Shown: positions 9,291 to 17,832, counted from the first letter of the stretch. The stretch: DNA of 64,000 bases from Hamadaea flava (GCF_024172085.1 NZ_JAMZDZ010000001.1:1736001-1800000); one strand, 5' to 3'. Numbers and translations: made by a program. The notes: generated from the sequence alone by a model not told the origin.

Positions 9291-10720
9291 GCGCCGGGGC
9301 TTTGATGCCGCGGGCGCGCCAGGCCGCCGACGACGCCACGGCCGACGTCGGCTCCGTGCTGGCACGGATCAGCGGGTCCGATCCGGTGGACTACCTGGTG
9401 GAGCGCAGCCGCGCGGTCGCCGTACGCGCGGTCGACCCGCTGCAGATCGCCGCCTGGCTGGAGACCGACGGCGTGACCGACCGGGTGGCGCGGGTGGAGT
9501 TCGGCTACGCCGACGTGTTCGCGCTCGCCGAGGAGGTCTTTCGCCGGGCCGGTCCGCCGCCCTCGGTCGAGCGGCCCGCTCCCCCGGCGCTGGTCCGGGG
9601 TGCCCGCGATCTCGGCCACGGGGCGTTGTACCTGCTGCCCACGGCGATCTTCCCGGCTGTGCTGACGATGCTCGGCGCGAACGCGCTCCTGCGGGGTGTC
9701 CTCCTGGTCGGCTGGGTGAGCTGGGTCTTGAGCGGCAGCGCGGCGTGGCTCGGATATCACCTCGTCGGCGTCGGCCGGCCCGAGTCCGCCGGGCGGATTC
9801 TGCGGTGGTCGACGCTGGCCTCGCTTCCGGTCAGCGGACTGCTCGGCGCACTCGTCGTCGGGCGGAACGGCGGCGCGATCATCCTCGCGGTGGGGCTGAC
9901 GGCATACCAGATGAGCGTGACGACGCTGGTGTTCTACCGGCACGAGCAGTGGATCTTCGCCGCCATGGCACCCGCCGCGCTGGCCGGGATCCTCTGCCTG
10001 ACCGTCGGGCCCCGGCTGCTCGGGCCGGCGGTGGTCCTCGCGATGACGGCGGTCGCGTTCACCCTCGGCGCCGCGCTGCACGCCACGACGCATCCGGAGG
10101 CCCGGCCCGAGCCGCCACTGTGGCCGATGATCCGGATGAACCTCCGCCGGCTGACCTTGGTCGTGGCGTTCACCGCCCTGACGGCGGCCTACTTCCTTTA
10201 TCCACAGGCCTATCTGCTGTCCGGCGACCTGGTCATCGCGCTCGGCGCACTGCCGGTGGTCGCCGGGATGGGCATCGTGGAATGGCAGGCGCATCGCTTC
10301 GGCGACCGCGCGCACGCGTTGCTGGCCGAGGTGGGGCGGCCCGACCAGTTCGCGGCCAGGGCCGGCCGGCTCATGCTGATCGGGCTGGGAACCTGCCTGG
10401 CCGGCGTCGGCCTGCTCGCGGCCGGGCTGCTGGCGGCACTCGCCGTCGCCGGCAGGCTCAGCCCGCCGGTCCTGGCCATGTCGGCCGCGTCAGTGCTGCT
10501 CGCCGGCGCGTACTTCGTGACGTTCCTGCTCGCCAACCTCGGCCGGCAGGCGTGGCTGTGCGTCAGTCTGCTCGGCTGCCTGGTCGCGTTCACCGCCGCG
10601 GCCGGCAGCGGCTCGGCGGCTCGGGCCGCGGAGGTCTTCGCCGCCACGACGGCCCTTCTGCTGCTCCTGACGCTGGTCGCCGCGTACCGCCGGATCGGCC
10701 AGGTCTGGGGGCACCGGTGA
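9287..10720 (+). CDS. Polytopic membrane protein in the PelG position
   Basis: 477-residue protein with a cytoplasmic N-terminal domain of about 110 residues and about 12 predicted transmembrane helices (from about residue 112 to the end). PelG, the inner-membrane partner of PelF, also has about 12 helices, and this gene overlaps pelF (ATGA), so it is the natural candidate for exporting the nascent polymer. I do not see a PelG sequence signature such as the GIGFELR opening, so homology is not established; a MATE/MOP-like flippase or an unrelated exporter remain possible. Confidence 0.7.
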   Translation: MSAGALMPRARQAADDATADVGSVLARISGSDPVDYLVERSRAVAVRAVDPLQIAAWLETDGVTDRVARVEFGYADVFALAEEVFRRAGPPPSVERPAPPALVRGARDLGHGALYLLPTAIFPAVLTMLGANALLRGVLLVGWVSWVLSGSAAWLGYHLVGVGRPESAGRILRWSTLASLPVSGLLGALVVGRNGGAIILAVGLTAYQMSVTTLVFYRHEQWIFAAMAPAALAGILCLTVGPRLLGPAVVLAMTAVAFTLGAALHATTHPEARPEPPLWPMIRMNLRRLTLVVAFTALTAAYFLYPQAYLLSGDLVIALGALPVVAGMGIVEWQAHRFGDRAHALLAEVGRPDQFAARAGRLMLIGLGTCLAGVGLLAAGLLAALAVAGRLSPPVLAMSAASVLLAGAYFVTFLLANLGRQAWLCVSLLGCLVAFTAAAGSGSAARAAEVFAATTALLLLLTLVAAYRRIGQVWGHR

Positions 10721-10848
10721 CGACGTCCGATCATCCGCACACGACTCAGCCGTACGCGACTCATCCGCACCTGACTCAACCGCACACGGCTCATCCGCAC
10801 ACGACGAAGGAGGTCCGCCGTGCACGCTGTGATCCTGGCGGGCGGTAA
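10717..10848 (+). CDS. Possible 43-residue pentapeptide-repeat mini-protein
   Basis: A GTG at 10717 overlaps the stop of the membrane protein gene (GTGA) and opens a 43-codon frame. Its middle part repeats a His/Pro/Thr pentapeptide (DHPHT, TQPYA, THPHL, TQPHT, AHPHT). The frame ends at 10848, overlapping the start of the nucleotidyltransferase gene by 29 bases. No convincing ribosome-binding site is seen other than the coupled position. It may be a real coupled mini-protein, possibly metal-binding through its histidines, or only a by-product of the DNA tandem repeat that fills the gap. Confidence 0.3.
   Translation: MTTSDHPHTTQPYATHPHLTQPHTAHPHTTKEVRRARCDPGGR
10729..10803 (+). repeat. Five tandem 15-bp units
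   Basis: Five head-to-tail 15-bp units at 10729, 10744, 10759, 10774 and 10789 with consensus ACTCATCCGCACACG; units differ at one to three positions. The array fills most of the only real gap inside the operon, just upstream of the AAGGAGGT ribosome-binding site of the nucleotidyltransferase gene. The unit length is a multiple of three, so unit-number changes would keep the mini-frame open. Confidence 0.9.
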
Positions 10849-11557
10849 GGGAACCCGGCTCCTGCCATACACGACCGTGCTGCCGAAACCTCTGGTACCC
10901 ATCGGCGACAACCATTCGATTCTCGACATCATCCTGTGCCAGCTGGCCGGCGCCGGCTTCACCTCGGCCACCCTCGCGATCAACCACCTGGGCCGGCTCA
11001 TCCGGGCGTTCGCCGGGGACGGGTCTCGCTGGGGCATCACCATCGACTACGCCGAGGAGAACAGCCCACTGTCCACAGTGGGACCGCTGTTCGGGCTCAG
11101 GGACCGGCTCCCCGAGACGTTCCTGGTGATGAACGGCGACGTGCTGACCGACCTGAACTACGCCGATCTGCTCACCACCCACCAACGCAGCGGTGCTCCG
11201 CTGACCGTCGCCACGTCACCACGCACGACCCACATCGAGTTCGGCGTGCTGACCCTGGAGAACCGCAGAGTCGTCGGATTCACCGAGAAGCCGGCGTTCA
11301 CCTATCGGGTCAGCATGGGCGTCTACGGCATGTCCCGCGACACGTTGCAGCCGTATGCCCTCGGCCAGGCGCTCGGCTTCGACCGGCTGATCCTCGACCT
11401 CATCGACCGGCGGCTGTTCCCGGCCACCTACGACTTCGGCGGCTTCTGGCTCGACATCGGCCGGCCCGATGACTACGACGTGGCCAACCGGGACTTCGCC
11501 AAGTTGCAGGATCTGCTGCTGCCCGAACCAGTTCGCACGCTGGTGGAGGCGAGATGA
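10820..11557 (+). CDS. NDP-sugar pyrophosphorylase (nucleotidyltransferase)
   Basis: 245-residue nucleotidyltransferase that would make an NDP-sugar from a sugar-1-phosphate. The N-terminal signature LAGGKGTRLLPYTTVLPKPL with GD motifs, and NGDVLTDLNY, identify the glucose-1-phosphate thymidylyltransferase/mannose-1-phosphate guanylyltransferase superfamily. It lacks the long C-terminal beta-helix of GlmU. GTG start with AAGGAGGT at 10806-10813. The stop overlaps the next gene (ATGA). In this operon it probably supplies an activated precursor; base and sugar specificity are not readable. Confidence 0.88.
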   Translation: MHAVILAGGKGTRLLPYTTVLPKPLVPIGDNHSILDIILCQLAGAGFTSATLAINHLGRLIRAFAGDGSRWGITIDYAEENSPLSTVGPLFGLRDRLPETFLVMNGDVLTDLNYADLLTTHQRSGAPLTVATSPRTTHIEFGVLTLENRRVVGFTEKPAFTYRVSMGVYGMSRDTLQPYALGQALGFDRLILDLIDRRLFPATYDFGGFWLDIGRPDDYDVANRDFAKLQDLLLPEPVRTLVEAR

Positions 11558-12450
11558 ACCGAATCCTGCTGCTGGGCGCGTCCGGCTTTCTCGGCGGTCA
11601 CGTGCACCGGGCGCTGCTGGACCACCCTCGGCTCAACGACGTCAGCTGTCCCGGCCGCGATCGGTGCGACCTGATCACCGCCTCGGTCGGCGACATCACG
11701 CGGCTGCTGAACGACGAGCGCCCAGCCGCCGTCGTCAACTGCACCGGGCGGCTGGACGGGGACCTCGCCGACCTGGTGCTCGCCAACACCGTCGTCACGG
11801 CCAAGCTGCTCGACGCCATCGCCGTGACGAACGCGCCGATCCGCCTGGTACGCCTCGGCTCGGCCGGCGAGTACGGGCCGATCCCGTTCCATCATTCGGT
11901 CACCGAGACCCATCCGGCCCAGCCGGTCGGCGCATACGGGCTCAGCCACCTCACGGCTACGCACCTCGTGTCCATGGCGGCCGCCGCCGGACGAGTCGAC
12001 GGCGTGACGCTGCGGGTGTTCAACCCGATCGGCACCGGGTCAGGCGATGCCAGCCTGCTCGGACGGGCCACAACGCAACTGCGCCAAGCCGTTTCGGGGG
12101 GATGGACGTCGATGACGTTCGGCCCGCTGTCGGCGTACCGCGACTTCGTGGACGCCCGCGACGTGGCGAGTGCGGTCGTCGCCGCGCTCCTCGCGCCCCG
12201 GCTGCCGGTCCGGGTGCTCAACGTCGGCAGCGGCCGGGCGGTGCAGACGCGGGCCGCCGTCCAGACGTTGGCTCGCCTGGCCGGGTTCACCGGTGAGATC
12301 AAGGAGACCGGTGCGAGTTCCGCGCGCTCCGCCGAGGTGAGCTGGACCTGCGCCGACATCAGCCATGCCGGGTCGATTCTGGACTGGCGACCGGCGCACG
12401 ACCTGGATGAGTCGCTCAAGGCGTTGTGGGCGGGATCGGCCGGCGCATGA
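11554..12450 (+). CDS. NAD-dependent epimerase/dehydratase
   Basis: 298-residue extended short-chain dehydrogenase. The Rossmann motif GASGFLGG lies at residues 7-14, and a catalytic Ser/Tyr region is found around GSAGEYGPIPF. The active-site YxxxK appears degenerate (AYGLSHL instead of Y-x3-K), so the catalytic lysine may be missing; the enzyme could be a reductase relative rather than a true 4-epimerase. It overlaps the genes on both sides by four bases, so it belongs to the exopolysaccharide operon and most likely modifies an NDP-sugar. Confidence 0.8.
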   Translation: MNRILLLGASGFLGGHVHRALLDHPRLNDVSCPGRDRCDLITASVGDITRLLNDERPAAVVNCTGRLDGDLADLVLANTVVTAKLLDAIAVTNAPIRLVRLGSAGEYGPIPFHHSVTETHPAQPVGAYGLSHLTATHLVSMAAAAGRVDGVTLRVFNPIGTGSGDASLLGRATTQLRQAVSGGWTSMTFGPLSAYRDFVDARDVASAVVAALLAPRLPVRVLNVGSGRAVQTRAAVQTLARLAGFTGEIKETGASSARSAEVSWTCADISHAGSILDWRPAHDLDESLKALWAGSAGA

Positions 12451-13334
12451 AAGGCATGTGTCCCACCGTCGTGGTGCTGACGCTGACCCTGGTCGCCAGC
12501 GGCTGCGGCGAGCCGCCGGCCACCTCGGCTGCCGCCGACAGCGGCTGGATCTACCAGTTGCAGGGTTATCCGGGTGGCAGGCTCGACGAGATCGCGGCCC
12601 GCAGACCACCGTACGCCGTGATCGACCTGGCTCGCGACAACTCGACCGGCTACTTCCGAGCCGACGAGATCGCGGCGCTCCGGGCCGCCGGAACGACGGC
12701 CTTGGCCTACTTCGAGATCGGCAGCATCGAGAACTTCCGGCCCGACTTCCCGGCCGTGCAGGATCGCGGGCTGCTGCTCAACGAGTGGCCGGACTGGCCC
12801 GGCGAGCGGTTCGGCCGCTACTGGGAACCGGCTTGGTGGGACACCGTCGTCCGGCCCCGGTTGGACCGGGCGCTGGCGGCCGGGTTCGACGGCGCCTATC
12901 TGGACACCCCGCTCGCCTACGAGGAGATCGACCTCGCGCGCGTACCGGGATGGGATCGCGGACGGCTCGCGCGGGCGATGGCGGACCTCGTCGTGCGCAT
13001 CAGCCGGTACGCGAAGGCTCACCGCCCCGGGTTCCGCATCGTCCCGCAGAACTCGCCGGAACTGCGTCACCAGGGCGGCTACACCGAGGCGATCGACGGT
13101 GTCGGCGTCGAAGAGCTCTTCTATCAGGCCACCGACGTGCCCTGCGAGCAGCGCTACTGCGCCGAGAACCTCGCCGACGTGAAGGCGTTGCGCGACGGCG
13201 GCAAGTTCGTGCTCGCCGTCGATTACGCGGTGAAGCCGGAGCACGTCCAGGCGTTGTGCACCCGCTACCGAAAAGAACAGTTCGCCGGCTATGTCGGCGT
13301 ACGCGAGCTGGACCGCATCGGGGTCAGCTGCTGA
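12447..13334 (+). CDS. GH114-like endo-alpha-1,4-polygalactosaminidase lipoprotein
   Basis: 295-residue secreted lipoprotein: signal peptide with lipobox ending VASGC (C20), then a TIM-barrel domain of the GH114/TM1410 type. Family landmarks are AYFEIGS (E90), GFDGAYLDT (D153), PQNSPE and GVEELFY (E222/E223). In fungal Ega3, which cleaves alpha-1,4-galactosaminan, the catalytic pair is an Asp and a Glu in equivalent strand-end positions; D153 and E222/E223 are the likely counterparts (inference). A polymer-cleaving hydrolase inside a synthesis operon parallels PelA and Ega3. ATGA overlap with the upstream epimerase. Confidence 0.85.
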   Translation: MKGMCPTVVVLTLTLVASGCGEPPATSAAADSGWIYQLQGYPGGRLDEIAARRPPYAVIDLARDNSTGYFRADEIAALRAAGTTALAYFEIGSIENFRPDFPAVQDRGLLLNEWPDWPGERFGRYWEPAWWDTVVRPRLDRALAAGFDGAYLDTPLAYEEIDLARVPGWDRGRLARAMADLVVRISRYAKAHRPGFRIVPQNSPELRHQGGYTEAIDGVGVEELFYQATDVPCEQRYCAENLADVKALRDGGKFVLAVDYAVKPEHVQALCTRYRKEQFAGYVGVRELDRIGVSC

Positions 13335-13356
13335 TCACTGTAGGAGGATCTGGAAA

Positions 13357-14658
13357 GTGCCGAAGAACATCGGGATCATCGGGCTGGGCTATGTCGGGCT
13401 CACCCTCACCGCCGCGCTCGCCCGGGCCGGGCACACCGTTCACGCCGTGGACGTGCAGCCGGACGTCGTCGACGAGCTGGCCCGCGGCCGGACGCACATC
13501 TACGAGCCGGGCGTGGACGAGGTGCTCCGCAGGTACGCCGGCACCCGCATCCTCGTGGGCCGGCAGCTGCCCCGGGACGGGCTGGACGCCGCGGTCATCT
13601 GCGTCTCGACGCCCGTGGATCCGCTCACCCACGAGCCCGACCTGCGAAACGTCGCCGCCGCGACCGCCGACGTCGCCGAATGGTGTGCACCCGGCACGCT
13701 CGTGGTCGTGCGCAGCACGGTGCCGATCGGCGCCTGCCGGCGGGTCGTCCTGCCGATCCTCGCCGCCACCTGGGAGACCCCGTTGCTGGCGATGGCGCCG
13801 GAACGGACGATCCAGGGCCAGGCGCTGCGGGAGCTCGTCGAGTTGCCGCAGATCGTCGGCGGCCTCGACGACGGCAGTGTCGCCGCCGCCGTCGAGGTGT
13901 TCGGACAGCTCGCCAACGTCGTGGTGCCGGTCTCCAGCCTTGAGGTGGCCGAAATGGTCAAGCTGGCCAACAACTGCCACACCGATCTGATCTACGCCTT
14001 CGGCAACGAGGTGGCGCTGATCGCCGAACGGCACGGGATCGATCCGCTGGAGCTGATCCACGCCGCGAACGTCGGCTATCCGAGGCCGGATCTGTCCCGC
14101 CCTGGATACGTCGGCGGCGGCTGCCTGTCCAAGGACCCGTACCTGATGCTCGCCAGCTCCGCCGGCGAGGGGACGTTCCTGATCGACCGGGCGCGCGAGC
14201 TCAACGAACACCTTCCGCTGCACGTGGCCCGCCAAGTGGTGGAGCTCCTCGCGGAGCGTCACGGCTCCACGGCCGGCAAGCGGCTGGCCGTGCTGGGCTG
14301 GGCGTACAAGGGCACCCCGCCGACTGACGACATGCGCGGCACGCCCATCGCGACGATGATTCCGGTGTTCCGCGAGGCTGGGCTGACCGTGCTCGGGCAC
14401 GATCCGATGGTGACCCCAGAGGTGATCCGGGCCTTCGGCGGCGAGCCGATCAGTCTGGAGAAGGCGTTCAGCGACAGCGACGCCGTTCTGGTCGTCACCG
14501 ACCATCCGGACTATCGCGCGCTGCGCGTCGAGGACGTGGTCACCTACGGGCAGCCGGAGCTGGTCTACGACTCCTGGCGGGTCCTGAACGAGAAGGCGCT
14601 GACGGCGGCGGGCATCCGATACGCCGGGCTCGGCTATCGAGTGGGGGCGCCGGCATGA
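13357..14658 (+). CDS. UDP-glucose/UDP-N-acetylhexosamine 6-dehydrogenase family
   Basis: 433-residue nucleotide-sugar dehydrogenase that oxidises C6 of a UDP-sugar to the uronic acid. The N-terminal GLGYVGL (residues 7-13), the KLANNCHTDLIYAFGNE helix and the catalytic cysteine motif GGCLSKD (C256, K259) are present, followed by the C-terminal UDP-binding Rossmann domain. GTG start with AGGAGG at 13342-13347; 22 bases separate it from the previous gene. It suggests that the polymer, or a second sugar, contains a uronic acid, which Pel and galactosaminogalactan do not have. WecC-like ManNAc and UDP-GalNAc dehydrogenases are alternatives. Confidence 0.88.
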   Translation: MPKNIGIIGLGYVGLTLTAALARAGHTVHAVDVQPDVVDELARGRTHIYEPGVDEVLRRYAGTRILVGRQLPRDGLDAAVICVSTPVDPLTHEPDLRNVAAATADVAEWCAPGTLVVVRSTVPIGACRRVVLPILAATWETPLLAMAPERTIQGQALRELVELPQIVGGLDDGSVAAAVEVFGQLANVVVPVSSLEVAEMVKLANNCHTDLIYAFGNEVALIAERHGIDPLELIHAANVGYPRPDLSRPGYVGGGCLSKDPYLMLASSAGEGTFLIDRARELNEHLPLHVARQVVELLAERHGSTAGKRLAVLGWAYKGTPPTDDMRGTPIATMIPVFREAGLTVLGHDPMVTPEVIRAFGGEPISLEKAFSDSDAVLVVTDHPDYRALRVEDVVTYGQPELVYDSWRVLNEKALTAAGIRYAGLGYRVGAPA

Positions 14659-16319
14659 GGACACTGCTTCTGGGCGGCGCGGGGTTCATCGGGCTGCACC
14701 TGGCCCGCCGGCTCGCCGCCGACGGCCACCAGGTCTGCATCGTCGACGACTTCTCTCGCGCCCGCCACGACCAGGATCTCACCGCCGTCTGCGAGCATCC
14801 GGCGGTCACGGTGGTCTCGGCCGACCTGACGTCGGCCGAGGCGTGGGCCGACCTTGAGCACGGCTGGGATCAGGTCTACCTGCTCGCGGCGGTGGTGGGC
14901 GTACGCAATGTGGAACGCGATCCGGCTCGGGTCATCCGGGTCAACACCATGACGGTGATGAATCTGCTGGACTGGATCCACCCTGTAGAGGACGGCCGGG
15001 TGTTCTTCGCCTCGACCAGCGAGGTGTACGCCGGCGGTGTCGAAGCGGGCGTCGTCGGCATCCCGACCGCCGAGAACGTTCCCCTGATGATCTCCGACAT
15101 CGCCGCGCCGCGGTTCGCGTACGCCGCGAGCAAGCTGCTCGGCGAGGCGGCCCTGCTCCACGCCGCCTCCGCGAAGCGGTTCGACCTGGTCATCGGCCGG
15201 TTCCACAATGTATACGGGCCCCGCATGGGCAGCGACCACGTCATTCCCGAGATGCTGATGCGAGCCGTGAACGGGGAGGAGCCGTTCGCCGTCCCGGGTG
15301 CCGACCAGTATCGCGCCTTCTGCTACATCGACGACGCGATCGAGGCCATGCTGCGGCTGATGGAGAGCCCCAAGGCGAGCCGGCGGATCGTGCACATCGG
15401 CAACGACACCGAGACCACCAAGATCGTCGATCTGGCGGCGCTAGTCCTGGAGGCGACCGGGCACACCGCCACTGTCCACGCCGAGCCCGCGCCGTCGGGA
15501 TCCGTGAGCCGCCGCTGGCCCGACCTGTCGCTGCTGCGACGGCTGACGGGCTACGAGCCGAAGGTCTCCCTCGCCGAGGGCGTCATCCGCACCCGAGACT
15601 GGTACGCGGCATGGATGCGGCCAGGCCGCAAACGTAAGCCGATCGCCTTCTACTACGGCAACGGGCAACTCGACCGGCTGACCGAATACCGCACAGTGGT
15701 GCTGCAACCAGACTTCTACCGGGCCCGTGATCTGCTCTACCTCGGCCAGCGGGGCGTACGCACCCTGGCGTACCTGTCGCTGTCGGAGGACCAGGGCCCA
15801 CCGGCGCCCTGGCAGCGCGACGACCGCAACCCGGACTGGGGCGGCCACTTCGTCCACGTCGATCATCCCGGCTGGGTCGACCATGTCCTGAGCCAGGCGG
15901 ACACCGCGTTGGCGATGGGCTTCGACGGTCTGTTCCTCGACACGCTCAACGTCGAGCTGACCTATCCGGAGGACGTCCCGCATCTGATCTCCCTGATCAC
16001 CGCGATGCGGGCGATGGCCGGTTCGGCGTACATCCTGGCCAACCGGGGTTTCGGCATGTTGCCGGAACTCGCCGAACTGGTGGACGGGGTGCTCTTCGAG
16101 TCCTTCTCGGTGCGGTGGGTCGAGGACGGGTACGCCCCGTGGCCGCAGGACGTGCTGGAGCACCATGCGCAGATCGCCGAGGGCCTGGCCGACCTGGAAC
16201 TGGACCTGTACGCGCTCGACTACGCCGACAGCGACGGGCTCGCCGCCTTCGCCGCCCGGCGGGCGGAACAATTCGGATTGGAGGTGTTCGTCAGCGACCG
16301 GGCCCTCTCCCAGCTGTGA
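14655..16319 (+). CDS. NAD-dependent epimerase fused to a GH114-like domain
   Basis: 554-residue two-domain protein. Residues 1 to about 315 are a UDP-sugar 4-epimerase-type SDR: GGAGFIG near the N-terminus and YAASK (Y156, K160) intact. Residues about 325-554 are a second GH114-like TIM barrel beginning IAFYYGNGQL, with GFDGLFLDTLN (D429), ANRGFG and LFESFSVRW (E482), like the lipoprotein encoded two genes upstream. No signal peptide is present, so the hydrolase-like half should be cytoplasmic. This is unexpected for an enzyme that cuts the mature polymer and suggests a role on precursor or nascent chain, or a purely binding role. ATGA overlap upstream; last gene of the operon. Confidence 0.85.
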   Translation: MRTLLLGGAGFIGLHLARRLAADGHQVCIVDDFSRARHDQDLTAVCEHPAVTVVSADLTSAEAWADLEHGWDQVYLLAAVVGVRNVERDPARVIRVNTMTVMNLLDWIHPVEDGRVFFASTSEVYAGGVEAGVVGIPTAENVPLMISDIAAPRFAYAASKLLGEAALLHAASAKRFDLVIGRFHNVYGPRMGSDHVIPEMLMRAVNGEEPFAVPGADQYRAFCYIDDAIEAMLRLMESPKASRRIVHIGNDTETTKIVDLAALVLEATGHTATVHAEPAPSGSVSRRWPDLSLLRRLTGYEPKVSLAEGVIRTRDWYAAWMRPGRKRKPIAFYYGNGQLDRLTEYRTVVLQPDFYRARDLLYLGQRGVRTLAYLSLSEDQGPPAPWQRDDRNPDWGGHFVHVDHPGWVDHVLSQADTALAMGFDGLFLDTLNVELTYPEDVPHLISLITAMRAMAGSAYILANRGFGMLPELAELVDGVLFESFSVRWVEDGYAPWPQDVLEHHAQIAEGLADLELDLYALDYADSDGLAAFAARRAEQFGLEVFVSDRALSQL

Positions 16320-16348
16320 GTCGGCGGGCACGTCCGGTCGGCGAGTCT

Positions 16349-16379
16349 CGCCGGGAGCGCACGCAGCGCGCTCCCGGCG
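16349..16379 (+). terminator. Strong hairpin ending the exopolysaccharide operon
   Basis: Perfect 12-bp stem CGCCGGGAGCGC (16349-16360) / GCGCTCCCGGCG (16368-16379) with a 7-base loop, 30 bases after the last stop codon. There is no T-tract, as is common for actinomycete terminators. Confidence 0.8.
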
Positions 16380-16473
16380 CAGACACGCGGGCCGCTCTTG
16401 ATCGACGATCTTGTGTGCGGAGATTCCCGGCGTCTACTTTGTACAGATCATTTTCCACTTGGGGAGGATCTGT

Positions 16474-17823
16474 ATGGGACACGAGGACCGGGGCGGCTTG
16501 AGCCGCCGGGCCCTGACACTCGGGCTGGGCGCGGTCGGCGGTGCGAGCGCCGCCGCGCTGCTGGGCGTCGAGGCCGCCGCCGCCAACACCGACCCCTCGG
16601 TCTACACGGTGGACGTGAAGACCTTCGGGGCCAAAGGCGACGGCGTGACCGACGACTCCGCGGCCATCAAGGCAGCGGTGACCGCCGCGATCGCCGGCCG
16701 GGCCTCCGGCGTGGCGCAGAAGGAGATCTTCTTCCCGCCGGGCAACTACCGCATCACGCAGAAGGACACCCTCATGTGGTCCCCGACCACCGGCACCGCC
16801 GACCAGGTCTTCGGCCTGCGTTACCGCGGCTCCGGCGTACGGGTCACGACGATCACGTTCGACACCACGTTCGCCGCGAACGCCGACCCGCGGGAGAACA
16901 ATCTCATCACCGCGGCGGTACGCCTGCGCTACACCACGTTCGAGGACATGAGCGTCAGCTCGACCAATCCGAACAACAACTTCGCGTACTACTGGTCGGT
17001 GATCTCGGTCGCCGGCGACTCGGTGTATCCGCAGTACGGGGCCGGGCAGAACCAGTACTTCGTCTACCGCAACGTCGAATGGCGTGGAAAGTGGAACCGG
17101 GTCATCGGGCTCGACGGCGACAAGTACGCCAACAACAACAGCGAGCACCACTTCCTGCTCTGCTCGACGGACACCGTCTCGGCGTACACCGACGCGTTCC
17201 TGCACTGCGGCGTGACCAACCCGGCCGGGAGCAAACAACAGGACCAGTTCCTCAACTACTTCTTCCTGTCCTGCAACTTCGCCCTGGCGGGCGGAGACCT
17301 GCTCAAGTTCGACCGGGGCGGCTCCATCAACGTCTTCGGCGGCTCGTGGTCGATGGTCGGCACCGCGCCCGCGCGCTACTTCGCGCTCTCCAACACCGCC
17401 GACGGCGACATCACCGACGCGCGTCTCAACGTCAACGGCGTACGGTTCGAACCCAAGAAGGGAGCCGAGCAGAAGGTCATCGACTGCGACTGGAACCGGG
17501 GCAACGTCACCTTCACCTCCTGCTCCGACGTCGCCGCGATCCAGGACTCGGCCGGATTCCTGAACTTCCACCGCTACACCGGCGGCGGCACGGGCAGGCT
17601 GCCGATCGTGCGCTACCAGGATTGCGTCCTGGGCGGCTATCACGTGGTGGCGGCCGACGGGGCCACCCTCACCAACGGCAAGCTGATCTACGAAGGCTGC
17701 CGGTTCCACCACACCTCGACCGCGGTGAGCGCCTCGACCGGGACGGCCTTCCTCCGTTACGACGCCAACCCCAAGCGGTACGCCTTCCGCGACTCCTGGG
17801 CGACCGCGGACGTCACGGCGTAA
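16474..17823 (+). CDS. Tat-exported pectate-lyase-like beta-helix protein
   Basis: 449-residue exported protein. A twin-arginine signal (SRRALTLGLG followed by an Ala-rich hydrophobic stretch to about residue 35) precedes a Pfam pectate-lyase-superfamily opening, VKTFGAKGDGVTDDSAAIKAAV. The rest is a right-handed beta-helix rich in N, T and aromatic residues. Such folds bind or cleave polysaccharides. ATG start with GGGGAGGATC just upstream. It has its own upstream gap after the operon terminator and ends at its own strong terminator, so it is a separate unit, but its position suggests a role in processing or anchoring the same polymer. No catalytic residues could be assigned. Confidence 0.8.
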   Translation: MGHEDRGGLSRRALTLGLGAVGGASAAALLGVEAAAANTDPSVYTVDVKTFGAKGDGVTDDSAAIKAAVTAAIAGRASGVAQKEIFFPPGNYRITQKDTLMWSPTTGTADQVFGLRYRGSGVRVTTITFDTTFAANADPRENNLITAAVRLRYTTFEDMSVSSTNPNNNFAYYWSVISVAGDSVYPQYGAGQNQYFVYRNVEWRGKWNRVIGLDGDKYANNNSEHHFLLCSTDTVSAYTDAFLHCGVTNPAGSKQQDQFLNYFFLSCNFALAGGDLLKFDRGGSINVFGGSWSMVGTAPARYFALSNTADGDITDARLNVNGVRFEPKKGAEQKVIDCDWNRGNVTFTSCSDVAAIQDSAGFLNFHRYTGGGTGRLPIVRYQDCVLGGYHVVAADGATLTNGKLIYEGCRFHHTSTAVSASTGTAFLRYDANPKRYAFRDSWATADVTA

Positions 17824-17832
17824 CCGAATCGG

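Noticed and set aside
10490-11185. Minus-strand frame opposite the mini-ORF and nucleotidyltransferase gene
   Set aside because: Gln/Arg-rich shadow with no start signal; the plus strand carries a clear family protein.
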